Notes under the pieces: generated by a model
Databases searched by the model: none
Seen by the model: only the letters and a program-made list of their open reading frames with translations
Told to the model about the DNA's origin: nothing
Shown: piece by piece, positions 42,176 through 52,800 of the stretch
Position numbering within the stretch: the first letter of the stretch is position 1
How the letters are laid out: each line of letters starts with the position of its first letter
Made by a program: the position numbers and the translations under genes
Assembly (NCBI GenBank): GCA_024516035.1
Contig: CM044958.1
Coordinates: forward strand, 3,800,574 to 3,864,573
Reading direction: 5' to 3'
DNA: 64,000 nt
From: Bactericera cockerelli
Lineage: Eukaryota; Arthropoda; Insecta; Hemiptera; Triozidae

Positions 42176-43004
42176 AATTTGTTTGATTCCAAAATATTCC
42201 AGAATAACCTCCCATAACAAACGGAACCGTTCGTAAACTTATAGAAAAAAAAAGTAACACGAAATCAAAAGCTGCCATCATAGTATGCTTCTCTCTTACT
42301 TTTACACTTTTGTGAAAACATTTCGAGAAAAAAAACGTTTGCTTGTAAATAAATCATTCAAAAATACATGCATAATCCATTAGGACTATGATAGCTCCCG
42401 GAATACGGTATTTTCCCCTCTGTACAGTTCTGCCTAAGTAATAGCGTTGAAGCTTTTTTCTATATACCACGTAGTGTTTATTCATTTTTTATTATTATTT
42501 TTATTTTTATTTTTTCGAGCATTGAAGTTCTCTCAACTAAGGGACCTTGAAATATAAATAAGAAAAGATGTAAAAAAATTAATAAAAAAAAATATCATCA
42601 TATTCCACCACCATGACATCACACATGGACTCGTAAAGTAAGGCTATCAGATATCCACTAGCAAACTGTTTGACCTCCTTATTTTCTTAATAAATCCTGT
42701 TCTTATTTATTGTAATAATTTTGTCTAAACTCATGTTTTTTCGAGGAAATAAATATTGTCCAACATAAGATACTTCTGTAAGCTATGGAATGAGCACACA
42801 ATAAACAAGAAACGGAATGCATTCTGTCATAATATTATGTGCTTTTCTTCCTGTAGTTGCTTTAACCCCTCTCTTCTTTTTTAGTTCCTTCAACTCCTCT
42901 TCCTCTTATGATGCTTTAACCTTTCCTGTTCCAATATCTGGAATAATCCTCTGGGGTCTTACCTTTTTTGTGCTTTTCCGTTTGTGTGTACATTTGTGTG
43001 AGTC
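42176..43004. other. No clear gene
   Basis: AT-rich. The frame at 42817-43110 runs into the GT microsatellite and has no domain. Confidence 0.4.
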
Positions 43005-43005
43005 T

Positions 43006-43007
<2 letters not shown>

Positions 43008-43053
<46 letters not shown>

Positions 43054-43205
43054 TGTGTGTGTGCTCTTATTGTCTTCTTGGATTTCGTTTTTATTTTTAT
43101 TATTCTGTGAAACTTATACTTTACTCTATTTGACTCCCTCTTCTTCAACTTACATCTCTCTCTCTCCCTCTCTCTCTCTCTCTCTCCCTCTCTCTCTCCC
43201 TCTCT

Positions 43206-43254
<49 letters not shown>

Positions 43255-43265
43255 TCTCTTTCTAT
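43008..43265 (+). repeat. Compound microsatellite: (GT)n, (GA)n, then (CT)n
   Basis: (GT)n at 43008-43040, (GA)n to about 43052, a GTGTGTG patch, about 85 bp of ordinary sequence, then (CT)n/(CCCT)n at 43150-43265. Confidence 0.92.
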
Positions 43266-43504
43266 TGGGGTTTCTCCTTTCTTTTCTTTGTATAATCACC
43301 TTTGTCTATATCTATTCGTGAACATAAACATGTATCATTTAGAACCAGAACAACATTAATCAGAAAATCTCAGCGGAATTTTAGAATTTCAAAACAATGT
43401 CCAGAACAGAATTCGAACAAAATCACTGAAAGTTTTTTTTAAAGTGGCAGGGTTTTCACATGTGAGGTCTTTCACGCAACTACTGAATTTGGTCTGAAAA
43501 ATAG

Positions 43505-43650
43505 ACCACCTTGTATTTTAAAAAAAGTTTGTGTTAATCGTGTTTGTGTTAATCACAACGTGATATATATCACAATTACCTACTCGAACTCAACTAAATC
43601 TTTGCTAAACTTGGGACTTGAATCACCGACCTACAGTGAAGAGTCCCCAA
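43505..43650 (-). mobile_element. SINE family A
   Basis: Minus reading: GTCGGTGATTCAAGTCCCAA, GTTTAGCAAAGATTTAGTTG, AGTTCGAGTAGGTAATTGTG, then the tail ATCACGTTGTGATTAACACA with a second TTAACAC. The 5' half of the head is replaced. Confidence 0.7.
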
Positions 43651-43774
43651 AGAGCTAGGCGCCTGTATGGCTGCAAAAAAAATCTCTAAATTCTCGCAAA
43701 TAATTTGAAAAATTACATAACCTGGTATGATTGGTATGGTTGATTTTCTTTGTGGTGAAGCGCAAGGCCTCTTC

Positions 43775-44030
43775 ACAATTTTTGTGGATAGCGCAGCATT
43801 ACTAAGAGCCTTCCGTACTTTTCGAATTCTATTACATTAATTTCTTTTTACTCTGGTAATGCCGCCACTACTCATACAAATAGCTACTCATTTTTCCTCA
43901 CGAGGTATGAGTAGACCCCGAACATCCAAGTACAGAGCAGAAAAATTCCTGCCCCACTGGGTATCGAACCCAGGTCACCATGAGTGCAATGCCTAGCGCG
44001 CTAACTCACTCTGCCACGGTGACTACTTCA
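43775..44030 (-). mobile_element. SINE family C, nearly full length
   Basis: Minus reading: GTCACCGTGGCAGAGTGAGT, TAGCGCGCTAGGCATTGCAC, GACCTGGGTTCGATACCCAG, GAATTTTTCTGCTCTGTACT, GGGGTCTACTCATACCTCGT, GAGGAAAAATGAGTAGC and a tail AATGCTGCGCTATCCACAAA. Confidence 0.88.
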
Positions 44031-44319
44031 GAAAATTACATAAATTAACCTTTTCTCATTTATCGAATTTCACGGTCCCCCTGTAAATCCCGACTTCGGA
44101 ATTCCTAATCCACTAACGGGATTACCCTGTTTCGACATCTTGCATCTTAAGTAATGCCAGCTAGAAAGAAAAGGAGCAGCCTGTAATTGCATTATTATAT
44201 CATGAAGAAAAGAAACGCTTGGAAGGTATCCACCATCTTGCTTTCTCTAGACATGGGAGAAAGCTCGATCAAATTGAGTTATCGGATCTTTGAGAAAGTC
44301 AACGAGATCTGCCTGAGCT
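44031..44319. other. Short unannotated stretch
   Basis: No feature seen; the frame at 44187-44705 extends into the CT tract. Confidence 0.4.
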
Positions 44320-44700
44320 TTCTTTTTTCGTTTGTTCTCCTTCTCTTCTCTTCCTTCTTCCTATCCTACTTCTCCTTATCTCCTCCTTTTTCTCCTCTTC
44401 CTACTTCTTCTTATCTTTCTCTGTTTATCTCTTTATCTTCCTTATATTTCTCCTCCTTCTCCTTATCCTCCTCTTTCTCCTCCTTATCCTCCTCCTTATC
44501 CTCCTTCTGTCTGCTCTTCCTTCCACGTCCCCTCCTCCATATCTTTCATCTCTTTCGCCTCCTTTTCATCCTTCTACTCTTCCTTTTTATCTTCTTCCTC
44601 TTCTTTATTTTTATTTTTTCTCTTCTTTCCCTTCTATTTGTTCGTATTTTTCGGTCTTTCCTCTGTAATCTCAAACTCTTTTCCTTCCTTCCTCATACTT
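44320..44700 (+). repeat. CT-rich tract
   Basis: TCTCCTCCTT-type repeats. Two long open frames (172 and 135 codons) are compositional. Confidence 0.88.
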
Positions 44701-44724
44701 TATAATAATAATTCTCTAATTCTC

Positions 44725-45172
44725 TTTAGTGGAAGGTAACCACCAGGCGAGGTTAATGCTCAAAGCATTTTCTACCACCTAACCCTCAGAGTCTTATTAC
44801 TATGTGGTCACAAAGTCATATTGTAATGTAATGTAATGTAAAATATATTTGTACAGTATTAAATAACAAAACAATTCAAATCTTAATCTAAGCATATAAA
44901 ATTAGAAAATAGTAAAATTGAAAATATTAAAATAAATAGATACAATTTTTAGAGAAGATTTGAAAAGTAAACAGGTGGGTAAAGCTTGTTTGTACTATAC
45001 TCACACTAAAGAGAACATCTCTTTGTTTTTGTGAGTAAGAGCTCGTTCGTGCGCTTGCCTGTTAAAATTAATGAGGAAAAAATCGTGCACTGGATGGGAT
45101 TTGAACCAATGTATCCCTACGCTATCTGGATTACCAGACTAGCGCGTTAAACACTCAACTACCAGTGCACAT
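44725..45172 (-). mobile_element. SINE family D, split by a LINE fragment
   Basis: The head and part of the core lie at 45067-45172 (minus GTGCACTGGTAGTTGAGTGT, GGTTCAAATCCCATCC). The 3' part lies at 44725-44817, with hairpin AATGCtcaaaGCATT at 44755-44769. Compared with intact copies, about 250 bp interrupt it between CACAAAGTC and AAATTAATGAGG. Confidence 0.85.
44818..45066 (-). mobile_element. LINE 3' fragment with pentanucleotide tail
   Basis: Minus reading ends GTACAAATATATTTTACATT followed by ATTAC repeats (plus GTAAT x4 at 44823-44842). The insert carries no coding sequence. A pentanucleotide tail also ends the LINE at 57267. It interrupts SINE D. Confidence 0.6.
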
Positions 45173-45179
45173 TACTTTC

Positions 45180-45256
45180 GGTCCTCTATCTCTCTATTTT
45201 TCCTTTTTAAATTCCCTATTTCTCCTTCTCTCTTTCTCAATCTCCTTCTCTCTATC

Positions 45257-45293
<37 letters not shown>

Positions 45294-45310
45294 GTCTCTC
45301 TCTTTCTTCA
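45180..45310 (+). repeat. CT microsatellite
   Basis: (CT)n with TATCTCT units. Confidence 0.9.
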
Positions 45311-46099
45311 TATAATGAATATTACGTGTTTCCCACAATTGAGTTTCGTCCTAAGAGGTAGAGGAAGATTTTCTTCAAGAGGTAGTAGGTTCACATTACC
45401 TGGACAAGCAATGTCTCCCTATTATCCACCTCCAAATCTCATCCACCTCTAGATATCCTCCTTCTTCCCTCTCCCGCTTTCAAAGAGTCGACGGAAGTTG
45501 GAGGGCCTCACAAGCGAAAGTCCTAATAAGACACCACTAAAACAATACTTTAGTGGTACTTTTCTTTTGAATATTTTTTTTTTTTCCCCAGGTTCGATAT
45601 TTCCAAATGTTTCCATTTTATTCCAAGGTCAACTTCACCACATTCGTAAAAGAAAAATGCGTTTCGGGGCTCACTTTGCCACGGTGACTTCTAATTATTA
45701 TTATTACCACTATTGTCTCAATAACATTAAATTCACCTCATTTGCAGACTCAATAAAATAGGTTTAATGAGAGAATCAAAACAATTTCTTTATTAATTTA
45801 TGCAGATAAAAATATTAATTTTAATAAAATGGAGAGAGGGAAACAAGAGAGGCTGACGAAACTCTCGGTGGTTTTATTTTGAAATCTTTTCAAATATTTC
45901 CAGTGAGAATTTCCCTTTAGAAAATTCGTTTCTCATTCTGGCGAGTCCGGAGTTGCTTCTCTTTCATACGAATGGTTGTTTTGATCAAATCCTGTGCAAC
46001 CTTTAATGGTGAAGAAAGAACAGCTGAGGTTTTTTATTCCGCTAAGAGTTGCAAACGGAATCAAAGGAGCAGCGCTTCGCCACAAAATGAGCGTTGATC
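45311..46099. other. No clear gene
   Basis: GGCTCACTTTGCCACGGTGA at about 45668 recalls a SINE C head edge, too short to call. Confidence 0.4.
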
Positions 46100-46195
46100 A
46101 TCATTAAAAATTACATAAAAGATGAAAACTATATACGAGATAAAAATTACATAAAAGATGCAAACTATATACGAGATACAAATTACATGAAAGAT
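46100..46195 (+). repeat. Tandem repeat, ~36 bp x 2.7
   Basis: AAAATTACATAAAAGATG..AACTATATACGAGAT repeated, third unit partial. Confidence 0.85.
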
Positions 46196-46299
46196 AAGAC
46201 GAGGTATTTCCCTGCAAAGGTCTAACTCTAAATGAAGAAGAATAAATTGTAAAGCAGCGCGGAGAAACTTTAGCTTAAAGCTATCATTTGTATGTGAAT

Positions 46300-46640
46300 A
46301 GAAACCGCATACAGGGTTAGCAGGTCCTAAGTTCAATACCCGTCCAGAGCAGATTTTTCACACAAAAAGTTCTGTTCCCTCTGTAGACGTGAGGCTGGCA
46401 TTTCCAGCCCTAAGCAGGCTGGGTGAGATTAATGTGGGTAGCTCGTACGATTCCCAGCGAATGGAGGGTGAAATCCCTGCTATAATCAGTACGTTTAAAC
46501 AAATAGAATCTTTGGTGTTAGGAAGGCCATCCAGCCTTAAAAAATGTGCCAAAAACCATTCATTCAACCGCAACCATGAGGAAGAACAATGCCGACCCCA
46601 AGGAGGTTTGGGAAAAGCAAAGTGTAAGAAGAAGAGGAGA
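46300..46640 (+). mobile_element. Composite SINE: tRNA-like start, 5S-SINE body, RTE-like 3' end
   Basis: 46305-46360 has GGTCCTAAGTTCAATACCCG (B-box-like). 46425-46480 has AAGCAGGCTGGGTGAGATTA, CCCAGCGAATGGAGGGTGAA and CCCTGCTATAATCAGTACG, as in the 5S-headed SINEs. 46520-46640 has GTTAGGAAGGCCATCCAGCC, ATGCCGACCCCAAGGAGGTT, TGGGAAAAGCAAAG and a GAAGAAGAGG tail, the style of RTE/Bov-B 3' ends. Whether this is one mosaic element or three stacked ones is not settled. Confidence 0.6.
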
Positions 46641-47045
46641 GGAGGTAAATTTACCTGAAAGTGATATAACTTGATTTTTATACGTATGTCAGACTGTTTA
46701 TAGCAGTGGACATGCTTTCATCCAATACCTCACTGACAGCACTTCAAAAGATGTGTACCTCATGCATATTTGAGCTTTCCCTCGTAATTCATGAAGTGAG
46801 AATTCAAAGTTACAACACGATTTTGGCGGACCCTGTTTTCACTTTCTCTTGCTTCAAAAAATCAAATTCTCAAGTTAGAGAGTAATGAAATTTGAAGAAA
46901 AAAATAACCGAAAAGATGATGTTTTTTTATGTTGATTCCCAGATCTCTTCGGGAAAGAATATTTTAAGCACTTCATTCTAAAACATTTAAACCTTCTGAA
47001 TTATTTATTACGCGCGCAACTCAGCCATTCATAGCGTCTGAAGCC
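46641..47045. other. No recognisable feature
   Basis: AT-rich without family match. Confidence 0.45.
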
Positions 47046-47049
47046 TTTT

Positions 47050-47080
47050 TTTATCTCTCTTTCTCTCTTCCCTCTCTCTC

Positions 47081-47128
<48 letters not shown>
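47050..47128 (+). repeat. CT microsatellite
   Basis: Nearly pure (CT)n. Confidence 0.92.
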
Positions 47129-47131
<3 letters not shown>

Positions 47132-47439
47132 GCAATGTTGCCTTTTAAAAACCAAAACAAATTGTATTACTTTTAGAGAAGCGAGGTTTCCAGCTCTAAC
47201 AGCTTTATCAACCTTTTGAAAGGGCATGAATTACTAATGGCTTTCCCTAGCTGGCTCCTCATAGCGCTACCTGTTAGACCATCTCTAGTCTCTAGCTTTG
47301 CCTTATCTGTTGCAAGTTTGCTAAAAAATGCACGATACGGAATTACGGATACTCTGCCCTTCTCTGTTTTTGTAGCTTTATTTTTTTTTAGTTTTCTCTC
47401 GCTTTCTCTCTCTTTACAGTAGACTTTTAGAGTGGTTTG

Positions 47440-47600
47440 CACTGGATTTGCACGCACGGTGACCAGGGTTCGATCTCCAGCAGGGTAGGAATTTTGATGT
47501 TCTCTATTGGCTGTTCAGGTTCCACGCATTCATCATGAGAAATAAATAGTAGCTGCACTAAGTGTGAGTAGCAACCAGTGGGGTAATTCGGCGGAGGGGA
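47440..47600 (+). mobile_element. SINE family C, 5'-truncated and diverged
   Basis: TTGCACGCACGGTGACCAGG, GTTCGATCTCCAGCAGGG, TTTTGATGTTCTCTATTGGC, then CAACCAGTGGGGTAATTCGG. The A-box half is missing. Confidence 0.68.
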
Positions 47601-47639
47601 AACGAATATCTTATCCTCATTTTTCTAATTACTATTTTT

Positions 47640-47890
47640 CTCTTTCTTTTGCTTTTTATTTATTATTTATTTATTTACTCTTTATTTTTTTAACAAAACA
47701 ATCATCCACAAAAAAAAGAACAATAAAATTAAAAAAAAAACTTCAAAGTATGTACAAAAAGAAATAAAGATCAATATTAATTTTTATTACAATTGTTTTG
47801 TAATCCGGGGCGAAGTTAATGCCTTAGGCATTCTCTGCCACTTAACCCCGTTCTCTGCCATTTAATCCCGTATTGCCACTTAACTTTGCT
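47640..47890 (-). mobile_element. LINE 3' end, family E, with 20-bp tandem duplication
   Basis: Minus reading: hairpin AATGCCtaaGGCATT (47818-47832), TTAACTTCGCCCCGGATT, AT-rich segment, then AATAAAGAGTAAATAAATAA tail. Upstream of the hairpin the segment TTCTCTGCCA(C/T)TTAA(C/T)CCCG (plus) occurs twice (47831-47850, 47851-47870), with a third partial. Confidence 0.75.
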
Positions 47891-48017
47891 CCATATTTCC
47901 TGGTCTCTGCCGCTTTCCCTCACTGTCCCTTCTACCTCTATCCCGATGTTTAAGAAAACGTTAATTTTTTAACGTCTCTTATTGTTTGGCACTAACGATA
48001 TAATCTACTTACCTAGT

Positions 48018-48300
48018 AGTCACTGTGGCAGAGTGAGTTAGCGCTCTAGGCATTGCACACATGGTGACCTGGGTTCGATTCCCAGCGGGGGAGGATTTTT
48101 TCTGCTCTGTACTTGGATCTTCGGGGTCCACTCATACCTCGTGAGGAAAAATGAGTAGCTGCTTTGATGTGAAGCAGCGACCTGTGGCAGAATCATAGGC
48201 AAAAAAATAATACAAGATATTATAAATTAAAAGTGGTTAAGTCTTATGATTTTGCGCGACCCACTAAAATTGTGACATAATAACACAAAGAAAAAGCATT
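48018..48300 (+). mobile_element. SINE family C, full length
   Basis: GTCACTGTGGCAGAGTGAGT, TAGCGCTCTAGGCATTGCAC, GACCTGGGTTCGATTCCCAG, CTCATACCTCGTGAGGAAAA, then GCGACCTGTGGCAGAATCAT and tail GCGCGACCCACTAAAATTGT, ACATAATAACACAAAG. Confidence 0.9.
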
Positions 48301-48654
48301 ATTATATTATTATTATAATCTACTTACCTAAAATAATTATCTATATAGAACTACCGCGTTGTATTATCTATAGAACTGATTTCGTTTCCCTGCCCAAATA
48401 ATGAATTTTTAGCCTCGTCTCGCCCGAAGCTATACGAAGCAGGTAGCTAGTGTTGACTGAAGACAAAGGCCTCAGGATGCATTTACATTGTCTCCTTTTT
48501 GCTACTCTCTTTTGTGTCTATATCTATCTTTTGTACTTTTCAAAGTTCACTTATTATTATTCATATTCACCATCTTAAGAATTTGTAAAATATCTCTTTA
48601 TTTTAAGCTTTAGCTAAGTTTATAAATTAGTCATTTGCTTTGGATAATAATAAT
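48301..48654. other. No recognisable feature
   Basis: AT-rich; no gene. Confidence 0.45.
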
Positions 48655-48840
48655 AACACTCTTTAGTGGAAGGTAACCATCAGGCGAGGTTAATGCTCAA
48701 AGCATTTTATACACTCAGAGTCTTATTATTATGTGGTCATAAACTCAAATTAATGAGGGAAAATTCATGCACTGGGTGGGATTCGAACCAACGAACCAAC
48801 GCTACCTGGATTACCAAATCACTTGACTACCAGACACGGA
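48655..48840 (-). mobile_element. SINE family D, short head
   Basis: 3' end CTCTTTAGTGGAAGGTAACC (plus), hairpin AATGCtcaaaGCATT, core TCAAATTAATGAGGGAAAAT, B box GGATTCGAACCAACG. Deletions shorten both the core-to-tail step and the head. Confidence 0.85.
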
Positions 48841-48949
48841 TTAGTAATCGAAAATATTTTACCAAAGCAGTCAATCTCATTCTGATATCACTTGCATAAT
48901 ATTTGTCTCGCTGGGGGAAGACTCTTACAGTACAAGCCTTGCCAGGCCA

Positions 48950-49115
48950 AAAGACAATAACACAAATCATTGGTGCCCTTAACAAGGTTGGCGTTAGGAA
49001 GGGCATCCAGTTGTAAAATGTGGAAGTAGGAGTCCCAGAACCAATCAACCTCAACCATGAGGAAGAGGTTCACCAATGCCAACCCCAAGTATCTTTGGGA
49101 AAAGGCAAAGTGAAA
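48950..49115 (+). mobile_element. RTE-like LINE/SINE 3' end
   Basis: GGCGTTAGGAAGGGCATCCA, TTGTAAAATGTGG, CAACCATGAGGAAGAGGTTC, TGCCAACCCCAAGTATCTTT and GGGAAAAGGCAAAGTGAAA. The CCCAAGTA..TTTGGG arms can pair. Also at 46520 and 63301. Confidence 0.7.
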
Positions 49116-49427
49116 TAAGATCACTTGCTCAAGATACCAACACACCAATCACACCATTACCTATCGGCAAAATCCCCGTTGTTATAGGTACCTGACAACC
49201 TTCGTCTTCTCCTCAATAGCGCTTATCACCGATGTGGGGCCGGATTAAAGACTAGCCTTTGTCCTCGGAGACAATGTGTATTGTATATTAGACAATGTGT
49301 ATAATTTATGTAGGAAGATGTATCGAAAGATTAGTGGGTATTACGTATCATATCAGGGATATAGACAAGACAAAGTTCTCCAGTTGATCTCTTGTAATAA
49401 TACCCATGTGACTTACTCCTTTGTCCT

Positions 49428-49429
<2 letters not shown>

Positions 49430-49492
<63 letters not shown>

Positions 49493-49571
49493 GTCCCTCT
49501 AACTGTACTCTCTATATCTATCTCTCTTCTCCTGTATTCCTCTCACTTGTCCCCTCCAGAATATGTCTTTT

Positions 49572-49640
<69 letters not shown>
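49430..49640 (+). repeat. Two CT microsatellites
   Basis: Near-pure (CT)n at 49433-49492 and 49577-49638. Open in three frames by composition. Confidence 0.93.
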
Positions 49641-49642
<2 letters not shown>

Positions 49643-49684
49643 AATATTCTCTCTTTCCCCCTCCCTAATCATAAGGGATAAAAC

Positions 49685-50530
49685 TCCCCCTTGTTCTATT
49701 CCCCTATCTCTCTCTCTCCATTTCTCCTTCCTTCTCTCCTTCCCTCTTCCCTTATTTCCTTCTCTATGTCTATCCCTCCTAATCTGTCTATCGTTCTAGC
49801 TCTCTGCTGAAACAAAGGAAAACTTAAGTCATTAACTTTATCGAAAGCATTACAAAGATCTTGATTGACACGGTGCTCTTGAGAAATATCTCCTTCTCAT
49901 TTTATCTTCTTCCTTCCTCGTCTACTCTCTGTAGTATCTCTCTCTAACCTTTCCTCCCTAACTCTGTTTTTCCTTCTCCCTTCCTCTCTTTCTCCGACTC
50001 TTGCTTGACTGTTACATTTCTTTTCCTTCTCCCTTACCTTCCTATATCTTATATTAGCTCTCTCCATTCTATACTCTCTAACCATTTGTTTCCTATCCAC
50101 CATGTCTTTTATTTGTTTCTTAATTTTCGTTCTCTCTTTGCACTTTTCCTTTCTCATTTTCATTTTCGGCTCCTTCTCTTCTTTTCTTTCTCGTATCTTG
50201 TCCTTCTCTCTCCTGCTTATCTTTGCTCTATTTTCTTATCTCCCATTTTTCTAATGTAGATCTACTTCTTCTTATTCTTCTTAGCTATCACTTTATTTTG
50301 TCTTTGTTTCTCTTCCTTTTGAAGATTCTATCGCTTTTTCTTACTCTAGTCTCCTTCTTGTTCCACTGATATTATATTTCTGCTCTCTCTCTTTCTTACT
50401 CTTTATGTACAACTTATTTTTATTCCTTCTCTCTCTCTCTCTCTCTCATTAGTCTTTATCTTGTTCCACTCATATCTCTTCCTTGTTGTCATTTATCCCT
50501 CTCTGTTCGTCACCTATTCCTTGTTACTTC
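49685..50530 (+). repeat. Interrupted CT-rich tract
   Basis: Pyrimidine-rich plus strand, with ordinary sequence at 49800-49890. A 24-bp (CT)n lies near 50428. Confidence 0.8.
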
Positions 50531-51115
50531 CTCAATAAGTGGTATTTTTACAAAGAGCTTTAGGGCTAAGTTGTAAAATAGGATTGCATCAAAGATAAGC
50601 CAGACAGTCGTCCCTCAAGTTGGTGCACTGTGATTGCTTAAAATTCTGACTAGATAGAGGGTTTATCTTAGAAATCACACTTTTCTTATAATTTGCATAC
50701 AAAGGATTCAGCTTAAAATTAGATTATAGAAAAGTTTATTGTTATTATTATGTTTTTAAAAAAAATATATGATGAAAACGTATTAAGAAGAAAAAAAGTA
50801 TTTTTAATACTAATGACTCTTTTCTTTACCAAGAGCTAGAAATGATATGAAATTTTCTTATTACATTTAGGTGAATGAGATACACAAGTTTATTGCAGGT
50901 TCTGACTGCATGAAAATTGCAGATCGTAAAAATTATCACCTTGTAATAAAATATCTGAGCAAGCTAAGTGCTATACCATACGTCCGAAATATGTTGTGCA
51001 AAGTTTAGCATGACTTACATTTTAATCTTCCACTCCCGTGTTTCCTCCCGTGTTGTGTGGCGAAGTTTTGTGAATTATGATATAGTAGTTAGAGAAATGA
51101 CCCTTATCAATAAGC
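50531..51115. other. No recognisable feature
   Basis: AT-rich without family match. Confidence 0.45.
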
Positions 51116-51119
51116 ACTT

Positions 51120-51700
51120 GACACTTGAAATATGCTCTGTCTCTCCCCTTTGTCTCTCTCTATCCCTGTATTGTCTTCCCTCTCTCTTGCTCTTCTTTCT
51201 TCATACCTCTCTCCCTTTCGTGTCTACGTCAGTTCAATTCAACTTGTTTACTCTTACTCTTTCCCTCTCTGTCTCTCTCTTCTCTTCCTCTCTCTTTCTC
51301 TCTCTCTCCTTCTTTCTATATCCCTCCTTCGCCACTCTCTCTCTCTCAAAGTTGTTTTCACTCCTTCCCTGATTCCCTCTTTTTGTCTACGTCAGATGTA
51401 TTTCCCTTCTCTCTCTCTCCTCCTTCCCCATATTCTTCCATTCTTTTTACCCTCTCTCTATATTATTTTCCCTCCCTCTTTCTATCAACCCCTTCCTCAT
51501 ATTTCTTCCACACTTCCTGTTTTTGCTTTCCTGCCTTGCTCTTTTCTTCTCTTAAATTTTGCGTCTACATCAGCTTTATATTCCTCCCCCTATCCCAACC
51601 CCCCATTTGTCATTCTCTCCCTCCCAGTTACTCTATTTTATCTTTCTATCTTCTTCTTCTCTCATGGTCTCATTCACCATCTGTCTCTCCTTCTTCAGAG
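51120..51700 (+). repeat. CT-rich tract
   Basis: Open for up to 221 codons in overlapping frames, all Leu, Ser, Phe and Pro. TCTACGTCAG(A/T) recurs at about 51220, 51388 and 51562 (last as CTACATCAG), hinting at long-period duplication of ~170 bp. Confidence 0.85.
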
Positions 51701-52489
51701 CCATTTGAATAGAAATCTCAGTGGACTTACAAGTCCAAGTCACCCTTGTCCTTTTATCGTACGGCCATATAAGGCCTTCAACATTCCCCTGGGATAACCC
51801 ATCATAAAGTCTGCTTCAGTGTGCTAACTCATTCTTATCAGAACTGAATAGAGGGACATAACTCAATGGTTAGACAGCTTTTGGCACCTTAGTGCATCTT
51901 CTGAGTCTATTTTCTTATCAAAACTGCATCGAGAATTAGAGACATAGTTCAATATTAGATTCGCCATCTTTGCACCATGATATGGCGTTCTATGACATAA
52001 CTTAGATATGGCCAAGCTCAGTGTATGAAGATAATTATGAAACCCGCTCCGGGAATTTGACACATGTTTGGACCTAATTGCATCTTTTATCATTGGTCCA
52101 TAACTCTTGACCGTAACTATGCTGTATTCATCTGTAGGTTGTGAGACAAGTTAAAAGTGAGCAATCTCTATATTTCATAAAGCAATCTCTATATTTCATT
52201 ATTTCAAAACTAAAACGAAATAAAGTTAAAAGGAACTCAAAGACTTTTGAATTCTTCTGACTTCATTTGCGTCTGTGTTTTACATTAGACAAACTGTTCA
52301 CTTCTCATTTAGAAAGTCGAAATTGCTTTGAAGAGATAGTAAAGAACAATTTCTAGTTTGAATTGCAATTAAATATTAATGCACTTTTCAGTTCCATTTT
52401 GAATGTCCTTTGATGAATTGTCGGGACCTAAGAACAAACTGGAATATACTGGGTGGTCGATATAGTTCTATTGGTTCTATCACTAAGAC
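51701..52489. other. No clear gene
   Basis: A motif like GGACATAACTCAATGG..GCACCTTAGTGCATCTT recurs in decayed form at 51855, 51940 and 52060 (about 100-bp spacing). No coding call. Confidence 0.4.
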
Positions 52490-52585
52490 GGCGACGGGAT
52501 TTTCACACTACATCACAGACCAGAAGTGTACAAGCGTCTACAGTAGCCTCTGTTTTATGGCTACAGAATTAATATGGCTGTGATA
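52490..52585 (+). mobile_element. SINE family G, 3' tail
   Basis: CAAGCGTCTACAGTAGCCTC, TGTTTTATGGCTACAGAAT and GGCTGTGATACAT match the tails at 655 and 33540. No head. Confidence 0.7.
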
Positions 52586-52589
52586 CATT

Positions 52590-52800
52590 AATAATACTCT
52601 TTAGTGGAAGGTAACCACCAGGCGAGGTTAATGGTCACAGCATTTTCTACCACCTAACCCTTAGAGTCGTATTATTATGTTGTCACAAACTCAAATTAAT
52701 GAGGAAATATTTATGTTCTTGGTGGGATTCGAACCAACGGATCCCTACGCTACCTGGATTACCAGACTAGCGCGTTAACCACTTGACTATCAGTGCACAT
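52590..52800 (-). mobile_element. SINE family D, full length
   Basis: Minus reading: GTGCACTGATAGTCAAGTGG, TTAACGCGCTAGTCTGGTAA, GGTTCGAATCCCACC, core TTCCTCATTAATTTGAGTTT, ACATAATAATACGACTCT, then GGTGGTAGAAAATGCTGTGA, CATTAACCTCGCCTGGTGGT and TTACCTTCCACTAAAGAG. It abuts the SINE G tail. Confidence 0.9.
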
